Assembly: GCF_013359595.1 (NCBI RefSeq)
Contig: NZ_JABFMP010000033.1
Location: forward strand, 1 to 64,000
DNA from: Pseudomonas sp. C1C7
Lineage (GTDB): Bacteria > Pseudomonadota > Gammaproteobacteria > Pseudomonadales > Pseudomonadaceae
DNA length: 64,000 nucleotides
Direction of reading: 5' to 3'
In this document: one piece after another, positions 51,553 through 60,965 of the stretch
How positions within the stretch are numbered: the first letter of the stretch is position 1
Layout: each line of letters begins with the position of its first letter
Translations under genes and position numbers: made by a program
Notes under the pieces: model-generated
What the model saw: only the letters and a program-made list of their open reading frames with translations
Databases searched by the model: none
What the model was told of the DNA's origin: nothing

Positions 51553-52872
51553 CTACAGCAACGAAATCGCGTAGTTGATGATGAAGCGGCTCTGATCGAC
51601 ATCACGCCCCGCCTCGGTGTTGGACTGCCCGTTGCGCAGCGAGAAACCGACGTTCTTGAACGTGCCCGACTGAATCACGTAGTCCAGGGTCATATCCCGC
51701 TCCCACTCCGATTGATCCCCGCTGTCCTGCGCCTTGATCCCGGTGCCCTTCAGATAAGCGATCGACGCCTTCAGTCCCGGCACGCCCAGCGCCGCGAAGT
51801 CGTAGGTGTACTGACCGAAGCGGGTTTGCTCGCCGGCGCGGGTGAAGCTCTGGATCATGCGGTCGGTGGGCAGATAGACGCTGCCGCCACCGGCGCCCTT
51901 GTCCGGCAGGCTGCCCTGGTTGGGCTGGACGAAGTTGCTGCCATCCCCGACCTGCTGATACCCCAGCGCCACCGCGTGGCCGCCGTTGGTGTAGGTGACC
52001 ATTGCGGCCCAGGTGCTGTTGTCGATTTCGCCATCGTTGTCATCGGTGTAACCCGACACCCGATACCCCGCCGCCCTGCCCGCCGCCGAACTGTTGGCGC
52101 CGCTGGAGGTGGTGCGAAAGTAGCGCAGGTCGGTGGTGATCGAACTGCCGCCGTCCAGCGGCAGCATGTGCACCAGGCCCAGGAAGTTCTGGTTGTAGAA
52201 GTCTTCCAGCTGCGCGAAGTAGTACTGGGCCTTGAGGTTTTTGGTGACCTCGTAGTCGCCGCCGGCGAAGTAGAACTTGTTGCTGTCGCGAGTGGCGCCG
52301 GCCACCGACAGCCCGGTGCGGTCGGTCGAGGCGCGGCCCACGGCCTGCTCCAGCAAACCGCCGGTCAGGGTCAGGCCGTCGATGTCTTTGGAGGTGATCT
52401 GGGTGCCGGTGAAGGACTGCGGCAGCACGCGGGCATCGTTGGACAAGAGGATCGGCAGCTTGGGCAACAGTGTGCCGTAGCGCAGTTCGGTTTTCGCCAG
52501 GCGCATCTTCGCGGTCGGACCGAAGCTGCTCCAGCTGTCGGCAGCGCCATCGCCGTCGCTCGGGATCATGCCGCTGCCGACGTGACGCCCGGCACCGCTG
52601 TCGAGGGTCACACCGAGCAGCGCCTGGGCATCCAGGCCGAAACCGACCGTGCCCTGGGTGAAACCGGACTCATAACGCAGCACGAAACCCTGTGCCGTTT
52701 CCTCGGTTTTCGAGGGCTCTGCCGCGCCGTCGCGGTTGTCGCTGTTGAAATACAGGGTGCGCATCGACAGCGTGGCTTTGCTGTCCTCCAGAAAGCCGTG
52801 GCTGTCGGCGGCCTGGGCGGCTACCGAGCCGCTGGCCAGGAGGATGACGGTGGGGATTGCTCGTTTCAACAT
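51553..52872 (-). CDS. OprD-family porin next to the phenol cluster
   Basis: A 439-residue porin starting MLKRAIPTVILLASGSVAAQ at 52872 (AGGA 8 bases upstream); the frame's Met at 52977 lies in non-coding sequence. The signal peptide ends AQA-ADSH, followed by FLEDSKATLSMRTLYFNSDN, the OprD opening, and the chain ends RFIINYAISLL. It is convergent with dmpR. Benzoate- or aromatic-acid-type OprD porins exist, but the substrate here is not deducible. Confidence 0.9.
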   Translation of the reverse strand: MLKRAIPTVILLASGSVAAQAADSHGFLEDSKATLSMRTLYFNSDNRDGAAEPSKTEETAQGFVLRYESGFTQGTVGFGLDAQALLGVTLDSGAGRHVGSGMIPSDGDGAADSWSSFGPTAKMRLAKTELRYGTLLPKLPILLSNDARVLPQSFTGTQITSKDIDGLTLTGGLLEQAVGRASTDRTGLSVAGATRDSNKFYFAGGDYEVTKNLKAQYYFAQLEDFYNQNFLGLVHMLPLDGGSSITTDLRYFRTTSSGANSSAAGRAAGYRVSGYTDDNDGEIDNSTWAAMVTYTNGGHAVALGYQQVGDGSNFVQPNQGSLPDKGAGGGSVYLPTDRMIQSFTRAGEQTRFGQYTYDFAALGVPGLKASIAYLKGTGIKAQDSGDQSEWERDMTLDYVIQSGTFKNVGFSLRNGQSNTEAGRDVDQSRFIINYAISLL

Positions 52873-53002
52873 ACGGGGTTCCTGGGGATTTCTTATCGTT
52901 ATTGGGGTGTGCTGTGGCTTGTTTCGGGCGCGCAGAGGCCCGTGCCCGATGAATGAACATGGGCCTGAAAATTTCAAAGTTGGCTGGATCGAAACTCGTC
53001 CC

Positions 53003-53093
53003 CTGTAGGAGCTGCCGCAGGCTGCGATCTTTTGATCTTGCTTTTAAACAATCAAAAGATCGCAGACTCGTTTCACTCGACAGCTCCTACAGG
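53003..53093. repeat. REPIN of the TGTAGGAGCTG family
   Basis: Left arm TGTAGGAGCTGCCGCAGGCT and right arm ending CGACAGCTCCTACAG. The two outer halves derive from the two subtypes (CCGCAGG versus CGTTTCACTCGA). It lies in the gap 52873-53286, where no gene is seen. Confidence 0.85.
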
Positions 53094-53286
53094 GGCTGGG
53101 TGAATCAAAATGTGAAACTCTTAAAACATTTCGGGAGGCGTTTTTCAAACGCGGTGAAAGTAGTTTTCGTAGAGGGATACGGCGTGTCGTGCAGAGGCAT
53201 GGATCGCGGGCGTATTTGAAAATCCGCCCGGCAGGTTTTCATCGATGGTCAATACTGCTTGGCACCCCGTACCGAGGAGACTCGTC

Positions 53287-53949
53287 ATGTCCCTGACGCT
53301 GTACTACCACCCGCTTTCGTCGTTCTGCCACAAGGCGCTGGTTGCGCTGTACGAACATCGGATCGACTGTGAAAAGCGCCTCATCGACCTCTCCAGCGAA
53401 ACCGAGCGCGCGGAACTCGCAGCGCTGTGGCCGCTGATCAAGTTCCCGGTGATCCGCGATCATGCCCGCCAGCGCACCGTGGCCGAATCGAGCGTGATCA
53501 TCGAATATCTGGACCATTTCCATTCAGGCGGACAGAAGCTGATCCCCGACGATTGGGAGACGGCGTTGCAGGTGCGGCTTTGGGATCGCTTTTTCGACCT
53601 CTACGTCCAGCAGCCGATGCAGCAGATTGTCGCCGATCGCATCCATGCCACCCAGGCCGACCTGAGCAAACAACGCGTCACCCTGCAGACCGCCTACGGC
53701 ATGCTCGAGCAGCAACTGGACGCCGGCGGCTGGGTCGCCAGCCCGGACTTCAGTATGGCCGACTGCTCGGCCGTGCCGGCGCTGTTCTACGCCCGCACCC
53801 TGGTGCCCTACGCCGATGATTACCCACGGCTCAGCGCGTACTTCGAGCGATTGATCCAGCGACCGTCGGTCCAGCAGGTGCTCGACGAAGCCAAGCCGTG
53901 GTTTGCCTGGTATCCCTTTGCCGAGTCCCTGGAAGCGCGCTTTCGCTAG
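53287..53949 (+). CDS. Glutathione S-transferase family protein
   Basis: A 220-residue cytosolic GST. The thioredoxin-fold half opens SLTLYYHPLSSFCHKALVAL, with the glutathione-binding AESSVIIEYLDH near 63; the helical half includes FSMADCSAVPALFYA, the conserved N-capping Asp motif. GAGGAG precedes the ATG at 53287. Detoxification or isomerase activity is possible, and no operon partner indicates which. Confidence 0.9.
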   Translation: MSLTLYYHPLSSFCHKALVALYEHRIDCEKRLIDLSSETERAELAALWPLIKFPVIRDHARQRTVAESSVIIEYLDHFHSGGQKLIPDDWETALQVRLWDRFFDLYVQQPMQQIVADRIHATQADLSKQRVTLQTAYGMLEQQLDAGGWVASPDFSMADCSAVPALFYARTLVPYADDYPRLSAYFERLIQRPSVQQVLDEAKPWFAWYPFAESLEARFR

Positions 53950-54064
53950 CCGTTACACAATTGTATCGACACTTCGCAGCGCTTGGCCCGCGCCTTGCTT
54001 TGGCAGGTTTCGCCGGGGACAGTCAACCGACTTCCCTGTGGCGCAACGGTCTGCGGAGGTTTGC

Positions 54065-54349
54065 ATGGCGGGGCAATCGACACTGGCAGTTTTGTTGGCG
54101 GCGCTGGCGGCCGTCATGGTCGTACTGGCCGTGGTTCTGACCGCCGCCGCGGCGGCAATGGTGAGCGCTGCAACCCTCACGGCCATCGGCCTGGCGGGCA
54201 GATTCATACCGGAGATCCAGCCCCTGGCAGGCCTGGCCATCACCCCCTATCAGGCAACGCTCATGGCCGGCATGCAGGCCTGCGGGCTGACGACCATCAC
54301 CGAGGTCATGCACCAGATCAACTGGATCCTGATCAGGGCCACTCTCTAG
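54065..54349 (+). CDS. Small hydrophobic protein, unknown function
   Basis: A 94-residue protein. GGAGG lies 5 bases before ATG 54065. Residues 5-45 are an unbroken Ala/Val/Leu stretch (LAVLLAALAAVMVVLAVVLT), long enough for one or two membrane helices, then a polar C-terminal half with YQATLMAGMQACGLTTITEV. No family recognised. It is in the same direction as the GST and transsulfuration genes, but with gaps of 115 and 228 bases it is probably separate. Confidence 0.55.
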   Translation: MAGQSTLAVLLAALAAVMVVLAVVLTAAAAAMVSAATLTAIGLAGRFIPEIQPLAGLAITPYQATLMAGMQACGLTTITEVMHQINWILIRATL

Positions 54350-54577
54350 CAACCAGACCCGATCCCTGTGGTGGCTGCCCTGATGGCCCCATAACACTAC
54401 CCACAAAACCACCCCATCACAGGTCATTTCCCCAATGTCGGGGCTACTTTCAGCAAGGCGGTTGCGAGTGTGGCGATCCGGGCCTATGGTCCAGACGAGG
54501 CAATTGCTGCGACTGCCGCGAAGACTCGCAGGCGATCGACGGCAATCCACCAAGGATCCCTGCAGTGAGGTGATGAG

Positions 54578-55954
54578 ATGCCGAACGACTCCCGCCCTGC
54601 CGTGCTCGAACTGATTGGCAATACGCCACTGGTGCGTGTCAGCCGTTTCGATACGGGCCCCTGTACCCTGTTTCTCAAGCTCGAATCCCAGAACCCCGGC
54701 GGCTCGATCAAGGACCGCATCGGTCTGGCAATGATCGATGCCGCCGAGCGCGATGGCCGGCTCAAACCCGGCGGCACCATTGTCGAAGCGACCGCCGGCA
54801 ACACCGGCCTGGGCCTGGCGCTGGTCGGCCGGGCCAAGGGTTATCGCGTGGTGCTGGTGGTGCCGGACAAGATGTCCACGGAAAAAGTCCTGCACCTCAA
54901 GGCCATGGGCGCCGAGGTGCACATCACCCGCTCCGATGTCGGCAAGGGCCACGCCGATTACTACCAGGACGTGGCCGCGCGGCTGGCCAGGGAAATTCCC
55001 GACGCGTTTTTCGCCGACCAGTTCAACAACCCGCACAACCCGCTGGCCCACGAATGCAGCACCGCGCCGGAGATCTGGGCGCAAACCCAACATGATGTCG
55101 ATGCGATTGTCGTCGGTGTCGGTTCGGCTGGGACCCTCACCGGGTTGACCCGGTTCTTCAAACGGGTGCAACCGGACCTGGAAATGGTCCTGGCCGACCC
55201 GGTGGGTTCGGTGATGGCCGAGTACAGCCGCAGCGGCACCCTCGGCGCCCCCGGCTCCTGGGCGGTGGAAGGCATTGGCGAAGACTTCATCCCCTCGATC
55301 ACCGACCTGTCGAGCGTGCGTCACGCCTACTCGATCAGCGACGAGGAAAGCTTCGACCATGCCCGCCAGTTGCTGCGCAAAGAAGGCATTCTCGGCGGTT
55401 CGTCGACCGGCACCCTGCTGGCGGCGGCGCTGCGTTATTGTCGGGAACAGACCGAGCCGAAACGGGTCGTCAGCTTCGTCTGCGACACCGGCACCCGTTA
55501 TCTGTCCAAGGTCTACAACGATCAATGGATGTCCGATCAGGGCCTGCTGCAAAGCAAACGTTATGGCGACCTGCGCGACCTCATCGCCCGGCGCTTCGAG
55601 GATGGCCGGGTGATCAGCGTCGGCCCCGACGACACCCTGCTCACCGCGTTCCAGCGCATGCGCCTGGCGGATGTCTCGCAACTGCCGGTGCTGGAGGACG
55701 GCAAGCGCCTGGTCGGGGTGATCGACGAATCCGACATTCTGCTGAACGTGCAGAGTGGCGATGCGCACTTTCGCATGACCGTCACCTGCGCCATGACCGA
55801 CAAGCTGCAAACCCTCGCACCCGACGCCAGCCGGGCGCAGCTCGAAGCGGTGCTCGACCGCGGTCTGGTGGCGATCATCGCCGATGCTTCAGGTTTCCAC
55901 GGCCTGATTACCCGGGTCGACATGCTCAATCATCTACGGAGAACCCTTGCATGA
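54578..55954 (+). CDS. Cystathionine beta-synthase
   Basis: A 458-residue PLP enzyme that condenses serine with homocysteine to cystathionine, the first step of reverse transsulfuration. The PLP lysine is Lys45 in GGSIKDRIG, the phosphate-binding loop follows as TAGNTGLGLA, and GGSSTGTLLAA closes the catalytic core. A tandem CBS-domain module covers about 335-455 (VSQLPVLEDGKRLVGVIDES). GAGGTGATGAG precedes the start. Its stop overlaps the start of the next gene (ATGA), so the two enzymes are made together. Confidence 0.93.
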   Translation: MPNDSRPAVLELIGNTPLVRVSRFDTGPCTLFLKLESQNPGGSIKDRIGLAMIDAAERDGRLKPGGTIVEATAGNTGLGLALVGRAKGYRVVLVVPDKMSTEKVLHLKAMGAEVHITRSDVGKGHADYYQDVAARLAREIPDAFFADQFNNPHNPLAHECSTAPEIWAQTQHDVDAIVVGVGSAGTLTGLTRFFKRVQPDLEMVLADPVGSVMAEYSRSGTLGAPGSWAVEGIGEDFIPSITDLSSVRHAYSISDEESFDHARQLLRKEGILGGSSTGTLLAAALRYCREQTEPKRVVSFVCDTGTRYLSKVYNDQWMSDQGLLQSKRYGDLRDLIARRFEDGRVISVGPDDTLLTAFQRMRLADVSQLPVLEDGKRLVGVIDESDILLNVQSGDAHFRMTVTCAMTDKLQTLAPDASRAQLEAVLDRGLVAIIADASGFHGLITRVDMLNHLRRTLA

Positions 55955-57132
55955 GTCAGGATAAAAACGCCGCGCCCCGGGGCTTCGCGACCCGGGTGAT
56001 CCACGCAGGCCAATCCCCGGACCCGACCACCGGGGCGCTGATGCCGCCGATCTATGCCAACTCCACCTACCTGCAAGACAGCCCCGGCGTGCACAAGGGT
56101 TTCGACTACGGGCGCTCGCACAACCCGACGCGATTCGCCCTGGAGCGCTGTGTGGCGGATCTGGAAGGCGGCACCCGGGGCTTTGCCTTTGCTTCGGGGC
56201 TGGCGACCATTTCCACGGTGCTGGAACTGCTGGAAGCCGGCTCCCATGTGGTGTCCGGCAATGACCTGTACGGCGGCACCTTCCGCCTGTTCGACAAGGT
56301 ACGCCAGCGCAGTGCCGGGCACCGTTTCAGCTTCGTCGACCTGACGGACCTGTCGGCGTTCGAGGCAGCGTTGCAGGACGACACCCGCATGGTGATGGTC
56401 GAAACGCCGAGCAACCCGCTGCTGCGCCTCACCGATCTGGCCGCCATCGCCCGCCTCTGCCGCGCCCGCGGGATCATCTGCGTGGCCGACAACACCTTCG
56501 CCAGCCCGTGGATCCAGCACCCGCTGGAGCTGGGTTTCGACATCGTGCTGCATTCGACCACCAAGTACCTGAACGGCCACTCCGACGTGATCGGCGGCAT
56601 CGCCGTGGTCGGCCAGAACGCTGAACTCGCCGAGCGCCTGGGCTTTTTGCAAAACGCCGTGGGCGCCATCGCCGGTCCCTTCGACGCCTTCCTCACCCTG
56701 CGCGGGGTGAAGACCCTGGCGCTGCGCATGGAACGCCACTGCAGCAATGCCCTGGAACTGGCGCAGTGGCTGGAGCGTCAGCCACAGGTGGCGCGAGTCT
56801 ACTACCCCGGCCTGACATCGCACCCGCAGCACGAACTGGCGCGTCAGCAGATGCGTGGTTTTGGCGGGATGATCTCCCTGGACCTGAACACCGACCTCGC
56901 CGGCGCCCGGCGTTTCCTCGAAAGCGTGGAGATCTTTGCCCTGGCCGAGAGCCTCGGCGGCGTGGAAAGCCTGATCGAACACCCGGCCATCATGACCCAC
57001 GCCACCATCCCCCCGGACACCCGGGCGCAATTGGGGATTGGCGATTCGCTGATACGGCTGTCGGTGGGGGTCGAGGATGTCGAGGACCTGAGGGCGGACC
57101 TGGCGCAGGCGTTGGCACAAATCAGCCGCTGA
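55951..57132 (+). CDS. Cystathionine gamma-lyase/synthase family PLP enzyme
   Basis: A 393-residue Cys/Met-metabolism PLP enzyme. Landmarks: GFATRVIHAGQSPDPTTGA, YGRSHNPTRFALE, FASGLATIS, ETPSNPLL, the PLP lysine in HSTTKYLNGHSD, and SLGGVESLIEHPA. Coupled to cystathionine beta-synthase by ATGA overlap, it most probably acts as gamma-lyase, cleaving cystathionine to cysteine, 2-oxobutyrate and ammonia. Gamma-synthase activity cannot be excluded from sequence alone. Confidence 0.92.
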   Translation: MSQDKNAAPRGFATRVIHAGQSPDPTTGALMPPIYANSTYLQDSPGVHKGFDYGRSHNPTRFALERCVADLEGGTRGFAFASGLATISTVLELLEAGSHVVSGNDLYGGTFRLFDKVRQRSAGHRFSFVDLTDLSAFEAALQDDTRMVMVETPSNPLLRLTDLAAIARLCRARGIICVADNTFASPWIQHPLELGFDIVLHSTTKYLNGHSDVIGGIAVVGQNAELAERLGFLQNAVGAIAGPFDAFLTLRGVKTLALRMERHCSNALELAQWLERQPQVARVYYPGLTSHPQHELARQQMRGFGGMISLDLNTDLAGARRFLESVEIFALAESLGGVESLIEHPAIMTHATIPPDTRAQLGIGDSLIRLSVGVEDVEDLRADLAQALAQISR

Positions 57133-57143
57133 TCCACGCCACC

Positions 57144-57233
57144 TGTAGGAGCTGACGAGTGAAACGAGGCTGCGATCTCTTGATTTTGTTTAAAGCAAGA
57201 TCAAAAGATCGCAGCCTTCGGCAGCTCCGACAG
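57144..57233. repeat. REPIN of the TGTAGGAGCTG family
   Basis: Arms with GGCTGCGATCTCTTGATTTT and AGATCAAAAGATCGCAGCCT. Right end altered to CTCCGACAG. It sits between convergent transsulfuration and GFA genes. Confidence 0.85.
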
Positions 57234-57297
57234 GGATCGCGGTCGTACGCAAGTCAAGGGTCTGGCCCGCTCCCGGATAGGAAATACCATGCGGTTA

Positions 57298-57687
57298 TTA
57301 TTCGGTTCGCCCCGTGGATTCACGGTCGCGTTCGTAGTGTTTGGCGAGAGGAAACGCCGGCAACCACGCTTCGCGGCGTATGGTCCAGAGTTCGTAGGTC
57401 GGTTTGAATTGATCGGGGGCGTCGAGGGATCCCAGGTTTATCTCGATTTCATCGCCGCTGCGGTTGAACACCGAAGACCCACACCGAGGGCAGAAACACC
57501 GTCCGGCGTACTCCCGCGTCTCCCCCTCGATGCTCAGCGCCGCCTGCGGAAAAATCGCCGAAGCATGAAACAACGCCCCATGGACCTTGCGGCAGTCCAG
57601 GCAGTGGCACAGGCCAACCCGATACGGGCGCCCCGTTGCCACGATCCGGACATCGCCGCACAGACAACCGCCCGTGATTCGGTCCAT
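57298..57687 (-). CDS. GFA-family zinc-binding protein
   Basis: A 129-residue member of the glutathione-dependent formaldehyde-activating (GFA/CENP-V) family. Zinc ligands are visible in GGCLCGDVRI, CHCLDCRK and FCPRCGSSVF. Start MDRITGG at 57687, 25 bases after the ABC permease stop; the frame's Met at 57741 overlaps the permease. The substrate of most family members is unknown and the formaldehyde role is disputed. Confidence 0.88.
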   Translation of the reverse strand: MDRITGGCLCGDVRIVATGRPYRVGLCHCLDCRKVHGALFHASAIFPQAALSIEGETREYAGRCFCPRCGSSVFNRSGDEIEINLGSLDAPDQFKPTYELWTIRREAWLPAFPLAKHYERDRESTGRTE

Positions 57688-57712
57688 GGTGCGTCTCCTG
57701 TGCAGGTGAAGG

Positions 57713-58618
57713 TCATTGATCCCGTCTGGGCAGCGGTTCAAGCCCCGTCGGCAGACCGGGAACCGTCGCCAGTTTCACCTCGGCCACCTCCCCGTCGTCG
57801 CGCACGACGGCCCGTGAAGTATAGGCCTGCCGCCGTTCGATCCAGCGCCGCAGCGCCAGCAGCAACGCACTGACGAAACCGTACATGACCGTGACGATGA
57901 ACGCCGATTGCAGCAGCGATTGCGGCGCGAAGCTGGAGATCTGCTGGGACCGGCGCAACAGCTCTTCATACGGAATGATGTAGCCCAACGAAGTGTCCTG
58001 GACGATGGCCAGGATCGCACTGATCAATGCCGGCAGCATCAGCTTGAGCGCCTGGGGCAGGACGATCCAGATCATCGCCTGGTGTTCGCGCATGCCGATC
58101 GACAGGGCCGCTTCGCGCTGACCGCGTCCCAAGGAAAGAATCCCCGCCCGGACGATTTCCGCCGTCATCGCGCTGTGGTGCAGGACCATGCCGAAGATCA
58201 GGTAGCCCAGCGCCGACCAGTGCAGGCCGACCGAAGGCAAGAGGATCACGGTGAACAGGATCAGCAACAGCAGCGGGACCGCACGGAAGCAACCGATATA
58301 ACCCGCGGCCAGCGTGCGCAGCCAGAACCTGTGCGACAGGCGCGCCAGTGCCAGCGGCACCGCGAGACTGAAGGCCAGCACGGTGCTGATCACCGCCGCC
58401 AGCAAGGTGGCGACCAGGCCGTCGAACAGGAATTTGAGCGTCCCCGGATGCAGGAAGATTTTCCAGCGATGGGCATCGAACTGGCCACTCGCATCCAGGC
58501 GATGCCCCACCGCATAGACGAAGCACAACAGCAGGACCACACCGACCACCGAGATGATCCGGTTACGCCGTCTGGCAATCGGCCCCGGCGGTTCGTACAG
58601 CAGATTGTCCGCGTTCAT
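57713..58618 (-). CDS. Amino-acid ABC transporter permease (second subunit)
   Basis: A 301-residue polar amino-acid permease of the HisM/GltK type. The chain has a leader, an N-terminal membrane helix, a large periplasmic segment, then four to five helices; the ATPase-coupling loop reads ALSIGMREHQAMIWIVLPQALK. Its start overlaps the stop of the other permease (ATGA). Together with that permease it forms the inner-membrane channel. Confidence 0.9.
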   Translation of the reverse strand: MNADNLLYEPPGPIARRRNRIISVVGVVLLLCFVYAVGHRLDASGQFDAHRWKIFLHPGTLKFLFDGLVATLLAAVISTVLAFSLAVPLALARLSHRFWLRTLAAGYIGCFRAVPLLLLILFTVILLPSVGLHWSALGYLIFGMVLHHSAMTAEIVRAGILSLGRGQREAALSIGMREHQAMIWIVLPQALKLMLPALISAILAIVQDTSLGYIIPYEELLRRSQQISSFAPQSLLQSAFIVTVMYGFVSALLLALRRWIERRQAYTSRAVVRDDGEVAEVKLATVPGLPTGLEPLPRRDQ

Positions 58619-59247
58619 CGCACCACCGCCATTTTTTGCTCCAGGAAGCGGAAGAAAAGCCCCGCAGGCAGGGTCAGCAGGAAGTAGGCCGCCATGGCAC
58701 CGAGGAAGGTCGGCACCGCCAGCGCGGTGTCGAAGTTGATCTTCTGCGCGGTGTAGGTGATGTCCGCCACCCCGATCGCGGCGCCGATGGCCGATGCCTT
58801 GATCTGAATGATGAACAGGTTGCCCAGCGGCGCGATCACCGACTGCACGGCCTGCGGCAACACCACCTCACTCAGAATCTGGTCGAAGCGCATGCCGATG
58901 CTGCGTGCCGCTTCAACCTGCCCGATCGGCACGGTATTGATGCCCGCCCGCACCACTTCGCAGATCCACGCCGCGCTGTACAACCCCAGCACCAGCACGG
59001 TGGACGTGAACAACGAGTACATGAAGCCCAGCTTCGGCAGGCCGAAGGTGAACAGCAGCAACAGCGCCAGCAGCGGCATCATCCGCATCAGTTCCACGTA
59101 GCTGCTGGCAAACCAGCGAAAGGGTGGCCATGGGCTCACCCTCATGATTGCCAGCAGCAGCCCGAGAACGATCGCAATGGCGAAGGACAGCAGGGTCAGC
59201 TGGACGCTGACCGCAATGCCGCCCAGAAAGCGTTCGATATACGACAT
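58615..59247 (-). CDS. Amino-acid ABC transporter permease (first subunit)
   Basis: A 210-residue HisQ/GltJ-type permease. It contains FRWFASSYVELMRMMPLLALL, and the coupling loop EAARSIGMRFDQILSEVVLP. It follows the binding-protein gene by 21 bases. It pairs with the 301-residue permease. Confidence 0.9.
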   Translation of the reverse strand: MSYIERFLGGIAVSVQLTLLSFAIAIVLGLLLAIMRVSPWPPFRWFASSYVELMRMMPLLALLLLFTFGLPKLGFMYSLFTSTVLVLGLYSAAWICEVVRAGINTVPIGQVEAARSIGMRFDQILSEVVLPQAVQSVIAPLGNLFIIQIKASAIGAAIGVADITYTAQKINFDTALAVPTFLGAMAAYFLLTLPAGLFFRFLEQKMAVVR

Positions 59248-59268
59248 CAGGTTCGCCTCAGCCGCGCC

Positions 59269-60111
59269 TTATTGTTCGATCACCGGCACCTGCGGTGCGC
59301 CCAGCCCCTCTTCCAGGTCCTTGCCGTACATTTCCTTCCACTGGCCGTTCTGGATCGAAGCGCTCAGTTGGCTGTTGAGCCAGTCGCGCCACACGGTGTC
59401 GTCCTTGATCACGGCAATACCGTAAGGCTCTTCGGTGAACGGCGCGCCGACCACACGCATTTTCCCCGGCTGGCGCATGGACTCGCCGACCAGCGTGGCG
59501 CCGTCGTCGACATAGGCGTCGAAACGCTTGTCGATCAGCCCCTCGACGCAGGCCGAGGCGTCGCTGAAGGTGACGATCCTGGCCGTCGGCGCCAACGGCT
59601 TGAGGTTGCGCTCCACGGTGGTGCCGCTCAGCACGCAGACGGTCTTGCCATCCAGGTCGGCGGTTTTCCTGATCGATTGATCGTCGGCGCGGACCAGCGA
59701 ATCCTGGCCGGCAAGGTAGTAAGGGCCGGCGAAACCGATGACCTTCTTGCGCTCATCGGTCACGGTCATGGTGGCGATGACCATGTCGACACGCTTGTTC
59801 TCCACCAGCGGAATGCGGTTCTCCGGCGTGGTGCTGACCCACTCGATGTTGTCTTCGGAGCCGGTGAGTTTCTTCGCCAGCATCCGCGCCAGATCAGCCT
59901 CGAACCCCTCGACGTCGCCGGTCATGGGGTTGCGCGAAGAGAACATCAGGGTATTGAGCGAGCTGCCAACCACCAGCTTGCCGCGTTTCTGGATCTTGGC
60001 CATGGTCGAATCGGCCGGGAACTGCTCAACGGTAGAGGCCGAGGCGAACGAGGCGAAAATGCACGAAGCCAGGAGGGAGACGCCGAGGGAAACGATTCGA
60101 TTTGAGCGCAT
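59269..60111 (-). CDS. Periplasmic amino-acid binding protein of the ABC importer
   Basis: A 280-residue family 3 solute-binding protein. The signal peptide ends ASFASAS, then KIQKRGKLVVGSSLNTLMF, GFEADLARMLAKKL and NRIPLVENKRVDMVIATMT, the amino-acid-binding SBP3 signature. Residue style resembles glutamate/aspartate or cystine binders. The adjacent asparaginase makes an acidic amino acid or its amide the likely ligand; that is inference. Confidence 0.9.
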   Translation of the reverse strand: MRSNRIVSLGVSLLASCIFASFASASTVEQFPADSTMAKIQKRGKLVVGSSLNTLMFSSRNPMTGDVEGFEADLARMLAKKLTGSEDNIEWVSTTPENRIPLVENKRVDMVIATMTVTDERKKVIGFAGPYYLAGQDSLVRADDQSIRKTADLDGKTVCVLSGTTVERNLKPLAPTARIVTFSDASACVEGLIDKRFDAYVDDGATLVGESMRQPGKMRVVGAPFTEEPYGIAVIKDDTVWRDWLNSQLSASIQNGQWKEMYGKDLEEGLGAPQVPVIEQ

Positions 60112-60150
60112 GTTTGGGTTCTCTTTTTATTGTGTTTTCAGTTGGGTGAA

Positions 60151-60915
60151 TCAGTGTGCAAGGACCTTGGACAGAAACTCGCGGGCGCGCTCCGAGCGAG
60201 GCGCGCTGAAGAAGGTTTCCGGGGGAGCGCTTTCGACGATCCGCCCGGCATCCATGAAAATGATCCGGTCGGCGGCGGAGCGGGCAAAACCCATCTCGTG
60301 GGTGACCACCACCATGGTCATGCCGGTGCGAGCCAGATCGACCATGACCTTGAGCACCTCGTTGACCATTTCCGGATCCAGGGCCGAGGTCGGTTCATCG
60401 AACAGCATCACGCTGGGTTTCATCGCCAGCGAACGGGCCAGCGCCACACGCTGTTGCTGGCCGCCCGAAAGCTCGGCCGGATAAGACTTGCCCTTGTGCC
60501 CAAGGCCGACCTGATCGAGTAATTGCATGGCCCAGGCGTCCGCTTGCGCGCCGCGCATGCCAAGGACCTTGCGCGGCCCCATGGCGACGTTCTGCAAGGC
60601 GGTTCGATGGGAAAACAGGTTGAAGCTCTGGAAGACCATCCCGACCTTGGCGCGCATCCTGGCCAGTGCCCCGCCCTCTTCCGGCAGGCGTTCACCGTGC
60701 AGGAAGATCTCGCCGCTGGTGATGGTTTCCAGGCGGTTGATGCAGCGACACAGGGTCGACTTGCCCGAGCCGGACGGGCCGATGATCACCACCACTTCAC
60801 CGGGCTGCACTTCCAGGTCAACGTCAAACAGCACCTGCTGGCTGGCGAAGAACTTGTTGACGGCGCGCAGCGAGATGGCGGAGGTCTGCTGGTTGTGTGA
60901 GTGAGTCGATAGCAT
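60151..60915 (-). CDS. Amino-acid ABC transporter ATP-binding protein
   Basis: A 254-residue GlnQ/HisP-type ATPase with Walker A GPSGSGKST near residue 52, signature LSGGQQQRVALARSLAM near 155, and Walker B VMLFDEPTSALDPE followed by the H-loop VVVTHEMGFA. It powers the importer encoded by the next three genes, in operon with the asparaginase 50 bases upstream. Confidence 0.95.
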   Translation of the reverse strand: MLSTHSHNQQTSAISLRAVNKFFASQQVLFDVDLEVQPGEVVVIIGPSGSGKSTLCRCINRLETITSGEIFLHGERLPEEGGALARMRAKVGMVFQSFNLFSHRTALQNVAMGPRKVLGMRGAQADAWAMQLLDQVGLGHKGKSYPAELSGGQQQRVALARSLAMKPSVMLFDEPTSALDPEMVNEVLKVMVDLARTGMTMVVVTHEMGFARSAADRIIFMDAGRIVESAPPETFFSAPRSERAREFLSKVLAH

Positions 60916-60965
60916 GGTTTTCGATCTGCCCTAAAGTCTGATGGGTGCCCGGCAGGCCCCCCGCA

